DNA of 64,000 nt from Planctomycetaceae bacterium (GTDB taxonomy: Bacteria > Planctomycetota > Planctomycetia > Planctomycetales > Planctomycetaceae), in contig JAKFUG010000006.1 in the NCBI GenBank assembly GCA_021732785.1, positions 1 through 64,000 on the forward strand, in the 5' to 3' direction. This document shows, piece after piece, positions 27,252 to 36,700 of this stretch. A model generated the notes under the pieces. The model did no database searches, had not been told where the DNA came from, and was given only the letters and a program-made list of their open reading frames with translations. The position numbers were made by a program, and so were the translations under genes. Each line of letters starts with the position of its first letter. The stretch's first letter is position 1.

Positions 27252-27663
27252 CGAACTGTTGCGAGACCGTCTGATGGCCCAACAGGAACCGAATCCCGAG
27301 AAGCTCGCCCGCTACCGCGAGGCGGTAGAAGCCATGCTTGGGCAACAGCGTCGGCACAAGTGGTGGGCCGACGCTGTCCGCGCAGTTTTGACAACCGTGG
27401 GAGCGATTGTCCTTTTCCCGCTCGCGATCCTCTTCGGGCTGATGTTCATGTACCTCTTGGTGGGCGGGGCAACCCTCATCGAGGCATGGTGTCCTGCCAC
27501 GGCTGGGCTTTTGTGCCTCGCCGGGGCCGTCGTCCTAGTGCGGTGGTTCTTCTCCAGGCGCGCGGACGACTTGCTCATGGAAGTCAAGCGGTTACAAGCC
27601 CAAGGGTTCGAGTTCGAGGATAAATTGCAGCGTCATGAGGACCATAAGCAGAAAGGACGATAA
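27238..27663 (+). CDS. Membrane protein, probable anti-sigma partner, 141 aa
   Basis: The N-terminal cytoplasmic part (residues 1-40, DELLRDRLMAQQEPNPEKL) precedes two hydrophobic segments (about 46-78, VLTTVGAIVLFPLAILFGL, and 86-105, ATAGLLCLAGAVVLVRWFF) and a charged C-terminal helix (LLMEVKRLQAQGFEFEDKLQ). No known anti-sigma motif is seen, but its position, overlapping the sigma gene by 14 bases and the protease start by one base (TAATG), makes a regulatory membrane partner likely. ATG 27238 fits the overlap and a GAGG-like site upstream. Confidence 0.8.
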   Translation: MNPNDELLRDRLMAQQEPNPEKLARYREAVEAMLGQQRRHKWWADAVRAVLTTVGAIVLFPLAILFGLMFMYLLVGGATLIEAWCPATAGLLCLAGAVVLVRWFFSRRADDLLMEVKRLQAQGFEFEDKLQRHEDHKQKGR

Positions 27664-30446
27664 TGATGTCTGGCCAGATTAGTAGGTTGTGCTTCCTTGT
27701 GACGCTGCTCGGATGCTGCTCGCCGATGATTGCGCTCGGTCAGGCTGAGAAACCAAGCCAAGCGAATCCGACTGACGCCGCATTGCTCCAAGGACTGCAA
27801 CAGCATGTCCGTGCTGCGGCAAAGAAAGCCATACCGTCCGTTGTCGCTGTCGCTCAGGCATCGAAGCCGCGAAGTCTGAAGCATCACCAGCCGTTCGCTT
27901 CTGGCGTGATCATCACCCCCGACGGTTTGATCCTTTCGCAATACCACGTTAGCCACATGCTGGATCCCAACGATTCCAACAAAAGCAGTAAACCCGGTGA
28001 GCGTGTGAAGGTGATCCTTCATGACGGGGAAGAACTAGAGGCGGAACTCCTTGGTGCTGATCGCACTTATGAACTCTCGCTGCTCCGCCTTGTGAAGCCA
28101 GGCTCGTATCCACACTCGCCATTGCACGAGGACGTCGTTGTACGAGCCGGCGATTTCGTGTTGCAGCTGGGCCATTCGCTAGGCTTTCAGCAAGGTCGTG
28201 GGCCTGTCGTCCGGCTCGGCCGTGTCTTAGTGCATCAAGAGGACACGTTCGTAACCGATTGTCAGGTCACAGGTGGCGACTCGGGAGGTCCCTGTTTTAG
28301 TCTCGATGGCCGTTTGGTAGGGTTGATCCGCAGTGATGTTGGACTTCAAACGCTGAACGAATTGGCCGCAGGCACCATGACCAAGCGAATCTATGCGCTC
28401 CCGGCCTGTTCGACTTGTCCTCTCATCCATTCACGCCTGGAATCGATGCAGCGCAAGGTGTTGTCGCCTCGGGAGGATACAGCCGCGGGGACATTGTTTG
28501 GCCAACTCCGGAATGCCGAGACGATCCCGGCGAAGCAGTGGACGCAGGGCGGGGAGACAGGGAAGGCCTACAAAGAAGTCATCAAGAGGGCGCGATCAAG
28601 CGTCGTAGCAATTCAAGATGGAGACGACATGGTTGCGTTTGGTACCATCGTGGGCGCTGACGGGTGGATCATGACGAAGGCCAGCGAACTGCCGCTGGAG
28701 CCGAGGTGCCTGTTGCCGGACGGCAAGGTCGTTGCTGCTCAGGTCAATGGCGTGGACCCCGCCTTTGACCTTGCACTCCTCAAGGTTTCCGTCACCGGCC
28801 TGCGTCCTATCGAGTGGAGCGACGACGCATCGCCACCTGCGGGGACGATCCTGGCCGTACCCGATACTCAGGAATTGCCGCTGTCGGTCGGCATTGTGAG
28901 CGTATCGCGCCGTGAATTACAGGGACCGTTTCCGAAGAAAATGATTCCGCGCCCGAAGCAGTCGGCGGCGTTGCCCGAGTTGCTTGGCAGCCCCGTGCCA
29001 GGGCGCGGTTATTGGGTCGAGTACGTGGAAGGGCACGCCGCTGCTGCTGAGATTCAACTCGGCGACATCATCTTGACCATTGGCGGCGCGCCCATCCGCA
29101 GTCATCAGGATTTCGCAAACTGCCTCAAAAGTCGGTGGTCGGGGGAACGCGTACCGGTACGCGTTCTGCGCGCCGGTAAGGAGCTTCAATTGACCTTACG
29201 ACTACATGCCGAGGCGGAGCTGCCGATTAATTATCGTAACGATGATTTCCCGACCATCTTCGAGCACGACGCACCATTGTTACCCCACGAGTGTGGTGGG
29301 CCGGTCGTTGGACTGGATAGCAAGGCGTTCGGTATCACGATTGCTCGTGTGGGGTCACACGGCTGCATGGCAATCCCCGGTGATCGGATTCAAGACCTTT
29401 TGCCCGACCTAAAATCCGGCAATCTGGCGACTAACTGGGTCAAGCCCGTGGAATTGGATACAGGCTCTGGCAAAGCTCCGGAGCCGAAGGTCGGCAAACC
29501 CGTCTCCCTCACTCTGGACCAACTAAAGCAGCGTCTCACGGAGCGTGCTCAACGGTTCAAGAGCTTGCTGGTTGACTACGAAATCCTCGGCGAAACACAT
29601 GTCGCTCCGCAACTTCTGGCTGCCTGGAACATGGGCGAATTTCGGGACTACCAAGAACGGCATCGCGTCGCTTTTTCAGGAGCCAAACGCTATTCACAGC
29701 GGTCGTTTCCTGCCGTTGTGTTTCACGTCATCCCCGCTGATCAGATTACCCCAGACCCGTGTGCCCCACCAGAAGTCGCGGAGATGATTGAACGTCAGAG
29801 GCAAAACGCAGCGAACGAGAAAGCCCAGGGGAGTTCACGCCACCTGTTTGCGCGAACCTTCGCCGAGGACGAGCGCTACGTCTTCGACGGCAGTGAGTGC
29901 TTTCGCTGGGACTTCCGCAAGAAGTGGGAGAAGGTTCCTGCCAACTACTTCCACTCCTCTGGTATGTACCTTGGTGCGTTGGGGCTGCGGCCGCCCGACC
30001 CTCAACCGAGAGCGAATCGGCGAGAGTCGCAACAGCAGTTCTCTTTTCCCGACAACTTTTCCCTCTATGCAAACTGCCGTCTCCTACCCAATGAAGAGTT
30101 CGCGGACGGCACAGCTTGCGTAGTGGTGGAAGCCGAGCGCGAGGTCGAAGTAGACGGCAAGCGAGACAAGCATGCTGACAAATTCTGGTTTGATCCGGCA
30201 CTCGGTTACACGCTCCGGAGGTGGGAAAAGCGTGTGAACGGTTCCATCGAAGACGTACGAGCCTGTTCGGAATACGAGGAGTTCGCGCCGGGTTGTTGGC
30301 TTCCCTGGAAAACCACTTGGACTCGCTTCACACCGCCCTGGGTTGCGCCGGAATATCGCAATCAACCAGCGTTTACCTACGACATGAGACTCCGTAAAGC
30401 TCGGGTCAATGACGTAAGCGACGATGTATTCAAACCGACACCATGA
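27663..30446 (+). CDS. Secreted HtrA-like double trypsin protease with PDZ-like and C-terminal domains, 927 aa
   Basis: A signal peptide (LCFLVTLLGCCSPMIALGQ) leads into a trypsin-like domain with QYHVS (His) and TGGDSGGP (Ser). The usual Asp motif reads DRTYELSLL, so the triad is not textbook. A second trypsin-like domain begins near residue 305 (SSVVAIQDGDDMVAFGTIVG) with DPAFDLALLKV, but the His site reads TKASEL and the Ser site HECGGPVVGLD, so it is probably inactive. A PDZ-like segment (VEYVEGHAAAAEIQLGDII) lies between. The last third (from LTLDQLKQRLTERAQRF, about residue 620) resembles LolA-like domains of the neighbouring secreted proteins. It likely acts in envelope quality control. 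Confidence 0.9.
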   Translation: MMSGQISRLCFLVTLLGCCSPMIALGQAEKPSQANPTDAALLQGLQQHVRAAAKKAIPSVVAVAQASKPRSLKHHQPFASGVIITPDGLILSQYHVSHMLDPNDSNKSSKPGERVKVILHDGEELEAELLGADRTYELSLLRLVKPGSYPHSPLHEDVVVRAGDFVLQLGHSLGFQQGRGPVVRLGRVLVHQEDTFVTDCQVTGGDSGGPCFSLDGRLVGLIRSDVGLQTLNELAAGTMTKRIYALPACSTCPLIHSRLESMQRKVLSPREDTAAGTLFGQLRNAETIPAKQWTQGGETGKAYKEVIKRARSSVVAIQDGDDMVAFGTIVGADGWIMTKASELPLEPRCLLPDGKVVAAQVNGVDPAFDLALLKVSVTGLRPIEWSDDASPPAGTILAVPDTQELPLSVGIVSVSRRELQGPFPKKMIPRPKQSAALPELLGSPVPGRGYWVEYVEGHAAAAEIQLGDIILTIGGAPIRSHQDFANCLKSRWSGERVPVRVLRAGKELQLTLRLHAEAELPINYRNDDFPTIFEHDAPLLPHECGGPVVGLDSKAFGITIARVGSHGCMAIPGDRIQDLLPDLKSGNLATNWVKPVELDTGSGKAPEPKVGKPVSLTLDQLKQRLTERAQRFKSLLVDYEILGETHVAPQLLAAWNMGEFRDYQERHRVAFSGAKRYSQRSFPAVVFHVIPADQITPDPCAPPEVAEMIERQRQNAANEKAQGSSRHLFARTFAEDERYVFDGSECFRWDFRKKWEKVPANYFHSSGMYLGALGLRPPDPQPRANRRESQQQFSFPDNFSLYANCRLLPNEEFADGTACVVVEAEREVEVDGKRDKHADKFWFDPALGYTLRRWEKRVNGSIEDVRACSEYEEFAPGCWLPWKTTWTRFTPPWVAPEYRNQPAFTYDMRLRKARVNDVSDDVFKPTP

Positions 30447-30494
30447 CCGCGAGACCTCGTTTGACGCTGGGATTAGGTCGCGGCAACCACTGCC

Positions 30495-30641
30495 ATGATC
30501 CTCAACTTCGAAAACCTTGAATCCCTGTGTCTTGGAGATGTCAGGATCAGTCCAGCGGCCATTGAGAAACTCAAGGAGCGAATTCAAAATCAAACCTCCG
30601 ACAAACAACTGCGATGGGCATACCGACAGCGAAAGCAATGA
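30495..30641 (+). pseudogene. Orphan C-terminal fragment of the LRR-type secreted protein
   Basis: These 48 codons (ILNFENLESLCLGDVRISPA to QLRWAYRQRKQ) match the last 48 codons of the 306-aa protein at 55484-56404 with only a few changes. No signal peptide or upstream repeats exist here, so it is a detached C-terminal piece 26 kb from its relative. An ATG in frame at 30495 leaves expression possible but unlikely. Confidence 0.85.
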
Positions 30642-30765
30642 TCCACACTAAAGGTGTCACCTACTCTTCCGCCTGTCTGTCACCCCTTGCTCTCGCAGAT
30701 AACCACACATGATTCAGGACCATTCCTTGTCGCATTTCCTCAAGAGACATGACGCGCTGGACACC

Positions 30766-31959
30766 ATGCGGAACATGATCATGGCAATTGCTGTCTCATC
30801 GCTTTGCAGTCAATTCGCACTTGGGCAGGGCTCAGGAGAGCGACAAACCAATGCGCTGTTCGAGAATCACGCGGCTTGGAACGCTGTCTACGAATCGGTT
30901 CGTCCGAAAGACGACAATGAATTGTCGTCATGGAAATATGATTCGTCTGTGCAAAGCGTCTTCGATACCGCCCTGGAAGACTCTGCTGCCTTGCGATCGC
31001 AACGCCCGATTGTTCGGCTGTTGATGCAGCGTTCGGCGTGGTACGCCTTCGATTCCCTGGCGAGTGAACTCAATTATCACGACGAAGCGAATCAATCTTT
31101 GCGGGTGCGACTCACAAAAGTGATTGCTGCTTCTGCCTTAACCGCCGACGAGATCAAGCAGTTGCCCAACACCTATGTTGCGAAGGCGTTTGACGATGAC
31201 AAGCAGCGCAATCCCGCGTTTGATCTCGATCTGCCTGCTGATCTGCTGCAACCAGAGGGCGAGTGGCTTCAGCTATCGCACAAGAACATCAATCGAATTG
31301 GCCTGACGCATGAGATGAGTCGTCGGGGCCGCAGCGAGTTCTTGCTGTTTGTGCGGTTCCCCAGTGGACGAAAACAGGCCGAGGAGTATCTCAAAGGCCA
31401 CAACGATGTTTCCGCCGTGGAATCGCGTCGGCGAGATGCGATTCTGAACTTTCGCATAGTCCGGAACGAGGCCATGCCGCCGAGCCCCATATTCCCTGCC
31501 GGGGCGCAAGCGGTGTTGCTCGAACGCATGCTCGCCATTTCGGATCAAGGCGTGCCAACGGCAACGCCCGTCACCAAGTCGGTGGCCTTCCTCGATTCCA
31601 AACGGGCGGTGAATTCCGCGAATGGGAATCTCCATCCGGTCCGCAGTGCCGCGTTCGAGTTGTCGACAGAAGCGTTGCTTGGTAAGGACTCAACGGCCTA
31701 CTTACGTCGGCTGAAGGATACGGAGCCATTCAACGGAGAAACGCGATTTCCAAATGGTCTTCAAAGCTGCGTCGGGTGCCATGGCGGCAACGGGCTTGTC
31801 TCGTTAAGTGGCGGCATTGCGACAATGGAAGTTCCGCCAAGTCGAGCTGTTGACATCGTACGCAACGGGACCGCCTCGGCCACCGCCACTTGGAAAATGC
31901 GCAGGCACGATTTCGGGCTCCTGCGCGGAATGCTCGAAGTTCTGAAGGAAAGAAAGTGA
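30766..31959 (+). CDS. Secreted protein with one c-type heme motif, 397 aa
   Basis: The N-terminus RNMIMAIAVSSLCSQFALGQ is a signal peptide, which supports ATG 30766 (an ATG at 30709 adds an unlikely leader). Near the C-terminus SCVGCHGGNGL gives a single CxxCH heme attachment site, with a Met (ATMEVPP) about 15 residues later as a possible axial ligand. The rest is helical and beta-mixed without a family I recognise. Planctomycetes often fuse or pair cytochrome-c-like segments with domains of unknown function; a periplasmic redox role is an inference. Confidence 0.8.
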   Translation: MRNMIMAIAVSSLCSQFALGQGSGERQTNALFENHAAWNAVYESVRPKDDNELSSWKYDSSVQSVFDTALEDSAALRSQRPIVRLLMQRSAWYAFDSLASELNYHDEANQSLRVRLTKVIAASALTADEIKQLPNTYVAKAFDDDKQRNPAFDLDLPADLLQPEGEWLQLSHKNINRIGLTHEMSRRGRSEFLLFVRFPSGRKQAEEYLKGHNDVSAVESRRRDAILNFRIVRNEAMPPSPIFPAGAQAVLLERMLAISDQGVPTATPVTKSVAFLDSKRAVNSANGNLHPVRSAAFELSTEALLGKDSTAYLRRLKDTEPFNGETRFPNGLQSCVGCHGGNGLVSLSGGIATMEVPPSRAVDIVRNGTASATATWKMRRHDFGLLRGMLEVLKERK

Positions 31960-32253
31960 TGTCGAATTCGGGCGATCCGCGAGACGCAGGGAGGAATCAA
32001 AGTCGTCAGGAACCGAAAACATTCGGACGGGGTGCCGTTGATCGAATAGAACTAAGAAATCATCGACCTGAATCGCGTTCCATTAACCTAGAGCGGTTCC
32101 ATTGTAGGTCTAGCGCTATCTGGGTGGGTCGGTTAGATTAGGGGCCATCCCAAGGAAGTGGTCTGATGGAATGCTACAGTGCAGAAGTTCGCGGCGAGGT
32201 ACTCGCCGCGTGCGATGCGAAGTGTGAAGTATTGCCCAAAGATCGGTGAATTC
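31960..32253. other. Intergenic region with a short copy of the dispersed repeat
   Basis: Holds repeat copy 32012-32050 (ACCGAAAACATTCGG, then GGTGCCGTTGATCGAATAGA), which matches 56802-56840. No gene is seen. Confidence 0.6.
32012..32050 (+). repeat. Dispersed intergenic repeat, short form, copy 1
   Basis: About 39 bp matching 56802-56840 with few differences. The left part, ACCGAAAACATTCGG, is the core also found at 32744, 43493 and 60176. Confidence 0.75.
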
Positions 32254-32619
32254 ATGTCAAGAAACCCCGCATTGATGTCATGGTTGAGTTGGGCGTTTCT
32301 CTGTGTGGTCGCCGTTTGGTCCCTCGTGCTCATTGTCGGACTCTTCTACTCGCTCCGTCGTTTCATCACTGAACCACGCGAGGCAAAACTTGTGGCGGCG
32401 GCATGCATTCTCGAATTGATCTACATCGGACAGATGATGTTTGGGGATGTCGTGGTCCTGCTCGTCCCAGTTCTTCCCGTTGCGGTCGTGGAAATCCTAA
32501 GTGCTTCACGATCGACGTATCTTCTCGCCATCCATCCCGTGTCATGGGGTCTCGTTCTGCTGGCGGTCTTCGGGCGGAAACGAGAGAGGTATCTGGTTGA
32601 AGAGAATCGCAAAACCTAA
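32254..32619 (+). CDS. Hypothetical multi-pass membrane protein, 121 aa
   Basis: Starting at ATG 32254 the protein has hydrophobic segments at about residues 8-33 (LSWAFLCVVAVWSLVLIVGL), 45-75 (VVVLLVPVLPVAVV) and 90-108 (VSWGLVLLAVF), ending in a charged tail. Upstream in-frame ATGs at 32179 would add a basic stretch. No family recognised and no strong ribosome-binding site. It stands between two intergenic repeat copies. Confidence 0.6.
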   Translation: MSRNPALMSWLSWAFLCVVAVWSLVLIVGLFYSLRRFITEPREAKLVAAACILELIYIGQMMFGDVVVLLVPVLPVAVVEILSASRSTYLLAIHPVSWGLVLLAVFGRKRERYLVEENRKT

Positions 32620-32743
32620 TACTACAGCGCACGTTGTGGTGTTATCCGGGTCGGCAGTGGGGGATTGTCGAGATCGGGATGCCGAGTTTGTACAGGAGTC
32701 GTCGTCGGGTTTTGATGTGCGGGATAAACAAAGGTGTCATATA

Positions 32744-32835
32744 AACAAAGGTGTCAGGAACTGAAAACATTCGGCTCCACACTTATTTCCACCTGACTGC
32801 CCCGCAACCGATGAGATCGGCAAGCGGTCGCTCGG
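32744..32835 (+). repeat. Dispersed intergenic repeat, long form, copy 1
   Basis: Begins AACAAAGGTGTCAGGAACTG, continues GAAAACATTCGGCTCCAC and GAGATCGGCAAGCGGTCG. The same order of blocks is found at 60176-60275 and, in its first half, at 43493-43561. Confidence 0.8.
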
Positions 32836-32880
32836 TTTCGCCCGATCATGTCCGCCGGTCAGTCCACCCAATCGAGATAG

Positions 32881-33025
32881 GTCTCGTGTGACGATCCGGC
32901 TCGGGATTTCCTCGCTTCCCGCGCGAGGCACGCTCGTTGTTCGTCGGCAGAGGACGGCGTTTGGCGGCGGTGACGCAGCGTGACTCGCTGGTTGTCCCAA
33001 CCCCGTTCCGCCCGGCAATTTCGCG
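32881..33025 (+). repeat. Duplicated upstream block, copy 1
   Basis: Shared landmarks with 43564-43717 in the same order: GTCTCGTGTG, CGAGGCACGC, GCGGCGGTGACGCAGCG, GACTCGCTG and CCGTTCCGCCCGGCA. Here it precedes an ECF sigma gene by about 60 bases; there it precedes a BlaI-type gene by about 220. Confidence 0.8.
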
Positions 33026-33087
33026 GAATTGCAAATTCGGGTGTAAGAATTCGGGGATTCGTGGATGATTCTTCATAGGAGAAGAAC

Positions 33088-33702
33088 ATGCCCGAGTTTC
33101 CGGAAACCAGCCACAGCCTCATCGCCAGGGTCAAAGACCTTGGTGATGGAGCGGCGTGGACGGAGTTTCTGGGAATTTACCAGCCGGTGGTTTTTCGGAT
33201 GGCCCGGCGGCGGGGCTTGCAGGACTCCGACGCGCAAGACGTTATGCAGCAGGTGTTTCTGTCGATCTACAAGTCGATCGAGGGCTGGATTCCGGGAGAC
33301 TTGCAGCCGCCGTTTCGGGCCTGGTTGACGACGATCGCTCGCAATGCGATCACGAAAGCACTGACTCGGCGACCTCGCGACGCGGCCACCGGTTCGACCT
33401 CGATGGTGGAGCTGCTGGATGCTCAGCCCGATCCGCAGGAAACCACCGCCGAGATTTTGGCGGAAGCCCGGAAAGAACTGATCCGCTGGGCCACCGAGCA
33501 GATTCGCTCCGAGTTCAGCGAAGCGACCTGGAACGCCTTTTGGCGGACGGCCATTGAAGGCGTGCCGATCGCCGAAGTTGCGAAATCAACGGGACGCTCC
33601 GCCGGGGCGGTGTATGTCGCGCGGTATCGAGTGATCGCCCGGTTGAAGGAAAAAGTTTTGGAAGTCTCGCAACTCTGGGACTTGCAGGAGAATCAATCAT
33701 GA
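33088..33702 (+). CDS. ECF-type sigma factor, 204 aa, coupled to the giant kinase
   Basis: Region 2 shows GLQDSDAQDVMQQVFLSIYK and FRAWLTTIARNAITKAL; region 4 shows NAFWRTAIEGVPIAEVAKST and SAGAVYVARYRVIARLKEK. AGGAG lies eight bases upstream of ATG 33088. The stop overlaps the kinase ATG at 33699 (ATGA). It is a clear paralogue of 21823-22425 and belongs to the same planctomycete type of kinase-linked ECF factors. A duplicated upstream block shared with the BlaI-type gene lies directly in front and may hold a common control element. Confidence 0.96.
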   Translation: MPEFPETSHSLIARVKDLGDGAAWTEFLGIYQPVVFRMARRRGLQDSDAQDVMQQVFLSIYKSIEGWIPGDLQPPFRAWLTTIARNAITKALTRRPRDAATGSTSMVELLDAQPDPQETTAEILAEARKELIRWATEQIRSEFSEATWNAFWRTAIEGVPIAEVAKSTGRSAGAVYVARYRVIARLKEKVLEVSQLWDLQENQS

Positions 33703-36700
33703 CCATTCAGAATCCGCAAACGTGCTTGTCGGCCGAACTGCTGCGGCAGTTGTCTCATGACGAGCTATCTCCCGAAGAGTTGAAGGACGTGGAAGACCAT
33801 GTCAGCGACTGCGAACGCTGCCGACAACTGCTGGAAGTCCCGCAGTCCGATTCGCAGTGGCAGGACGAAATCGTCCCGATCCTTCGCACTCCGTTGGAAT
33901 CACCGCACGTTGCGGGCGATCACGACGAACGAGGCTGCGAAGGCGAATCACTGGAGTCCATCCTGCGGTTGCTGGGACCGACGGACGACCCGCACATGCT
34001 GGGTCGGATCGGTTCCTATGAAGTCGTCGGCGTGATTGGCCGAGGCGGCATGGGGGTTGTTTTCAAAGCCTATGAAGGCGCTCTGAATCGGTTTGTGGCG
34101 ATCAAGATGCTGCTGCCTCATCTGGCTGCTTCAGGAGCGGCTCGCAAACGGTTCGCTCGCGAAGGGAAAGCGGCTGCGGCGGTGATTGATGACAACGTCA
34201 TGCCGATCTACAGCGTGGCCGAATGGCAGGGAGTGCCGTACCTCGTCACGCAGTATTCACGCGGCGCGACGCTTGAGAAACGCATTCGGGATCAAGGGCC
34301 GCTGGAGCTGAAGGAGATCCTGCGGATCGGAATGCAAACGGCTCGCGGACTGGCGGCCGCTCATGCGCAGGGGCTCGTGCATCGCGATGTGAAGCCGTCG
34401 AACATCTTGCTCGACGGCACGGTCGAGCGAGCGCTGTTGACCGACTTCGGGCTGGCTCGTGCGGTCGATGACGCCAGCATCACGCGGACGGGGATTATTG
34501 CCGGAACTCCGCAGTACATGTCGCCCGAACAGGCGCGCGGCGGCAGCGTCGATGCTCGATCGGACCTGTTTGGCCTGGGCTGCGTGCTGTACGCGATGTG
34601 TACCGGCCGCCCGCCGTTTCGAGCGGACAGCAGCTACGCCATTCTGCGAATGATCACCGATGACGAGCCCCGTTCGATTCGTGAAGTCAACCCGGACATT
34701 CCTGAGTGGCTCTGCCTGCTGATCTTGCGGCTAATGGCCAAATCGCCCGATGCCCGCTTCGGAAACGCGCTGGAAGTCGCAGCCCTGCTTGAGCAGTGCC
34801 TGGCTCATGTGCAGCAACCCACGTCCGTGCCGCTGCCAGCTTCGCTTGTTCCTCACTCTATGGAAAGTTTTATGAAGTCCAGTGAACCAATCGAGTGTGA
34901 GCCACGCATTCCGTGGTATTGGGCCGTTGCGTTGCTCATCCCCATCGGAGTCGTCGTCGTCGGGTCAACCTTCGCGCTGTTGCTGCTGTACTACGGCGGC
35001 AGCCAGCCGCTTCCACCCGAGGCGAGAATCCCCGTCACTGTGGCGTTCCCGATCAGTGCGATCGCCTCTTTCTGGCTGTGGCGCTGGGCGTTGCAAAGCC
35101 TTTTGATGCGTCTGGCTCAAGGGCAGCAGCCCACGTCTATACCACTGCCAGCGTCCCTGGTGAATCACGTCGCTGGCCGCCGTTCGATTTTCACTGTCAC
35201 TCGGAAAGGAGTGCTCGCCATGCTCGGAACGATCGGAATGACTTTGCTGGGGATGGCGCTGTGGCAAGCGACGGAAGCGCCCGAAATCAGCGGTCAATGG
35301 ACCAGCGACGAATGGGGCACCGTGGTTCTCGAAGCCAAGGGGTCCGGAGAGTACGAGGGGACTTTCACCGGCACCGGTAGCGACAAACCGGCAACGGACG
35401 ATCCTGCCAGACTGTTTGACGGTGGAGCGCTCCTCAGACCTGTTCCCGACATTGCTATTCGCAAAGGTAAATCGGGCACCGTGCGTTTGAAGTGGTCGCG
35501 AGTCGAACGCCGCTTCAACGGCACCTGGAGAAACGACGTTGATCCCACCAGCTTGAGCAAAGAATTGATCAAAAAAAGCGTGCTCGAATCGAAACTATCG
35601 GTCAGTGGCACGCAGGAAACGGCTGATGATCGCACCGGCAGAATGTCGCTGCGGCTGGTAGACAATGAAATCCGCGGCGCGTGGACGACGAGCAAAGACG
35701 CTCAAAGGAAATCTGGTACTCCACGACTCGCTGATCTGACATGGATCAGAACCGTACTTCCACAAACACGGCCGGTTGAGAACGAAGCGAAGGCTGCGAA
35801 GCGAAGTACCTCTCCCAAAAGCGCGCACATCGGTGGCAACGTTGATTCAGTCATGGTGGTTCATGACGATGTGGACCCACACTATGCCTTCTATTATCCC
35901 GGCGAGTTCGGAACCTCCTCCAGTGGTTCGCAGAACACTCAATCGCTCAGTTGGATGGATGAAGGCAGCATCACACTCAAAGGCGGAAGAACCTTTGGCT
36001 ACCACCGCGAGTCTACTGATCCGTTCCATTTGCGCGTGAATGGCAAGGAATACGACCTACGGCAGGGCCGCGTGCTCGAACTGCGTAGCGACGACTCGGT
36101 GGAGCAGCTCAAGCTATTCCCCACGCTCTCGACGGCAAACACTCCGGCGGCACTGGCGAAGCTCATCACTTCAACGCGCGGGATGAACGAGGAGCCGTTC
36201 ACCTTGGAGAAAACCCGTCTGCAATTGGAGGCCGCCGAAGCTCAACTGCGTGATCTCCTTAAAACACATGCGCCGACACATGCGCTCGTCGTGGAGGTCA
36301 GCCGGTCGGTCGAAGCATTGCAACATAGAATCAAAGAATTGACCAAGCATCCGGGTGGGGCTGCCGGCGAGGCTGCGAAGCCTTTAGACCGCAAAGATCT
36401 CGACCCAAAGTCTCTCTCCGCCGCCGCGAAGCGATTCAATTCCGATACGGCCGAAGTGCGCAGCAAGATCTTCGCTCCGCCAATTCCGGATCTGACTGTG
36501 GAACGACTATGCGAAGGCTTTCGCCAATCGGCAACCTACTATCGCGGCCTGGGCAAACGGCAAGTTGCCGACGCACTCGAGAAGATTGCGGTGAGCGGTG
36601 AATTGCCGAACGAAGCGATAGGCGACTTGATCGGTTCAGATTTCCATGCTCAGGATAAAATGGGCAGGACCATTTCTCGACAGGTTGTGCCGGCATTGTT

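Larger units (their letters stand above)
32620..33087. other. Intergenic region with repeat and duplicated upstream block
   Basis: Contains a dispersed repeat copy (32744-32835) and a block (32881-33025) that is also found at 43564-43717 before the BlaI-type gene. No gene is seen. Confidence 0.6.
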
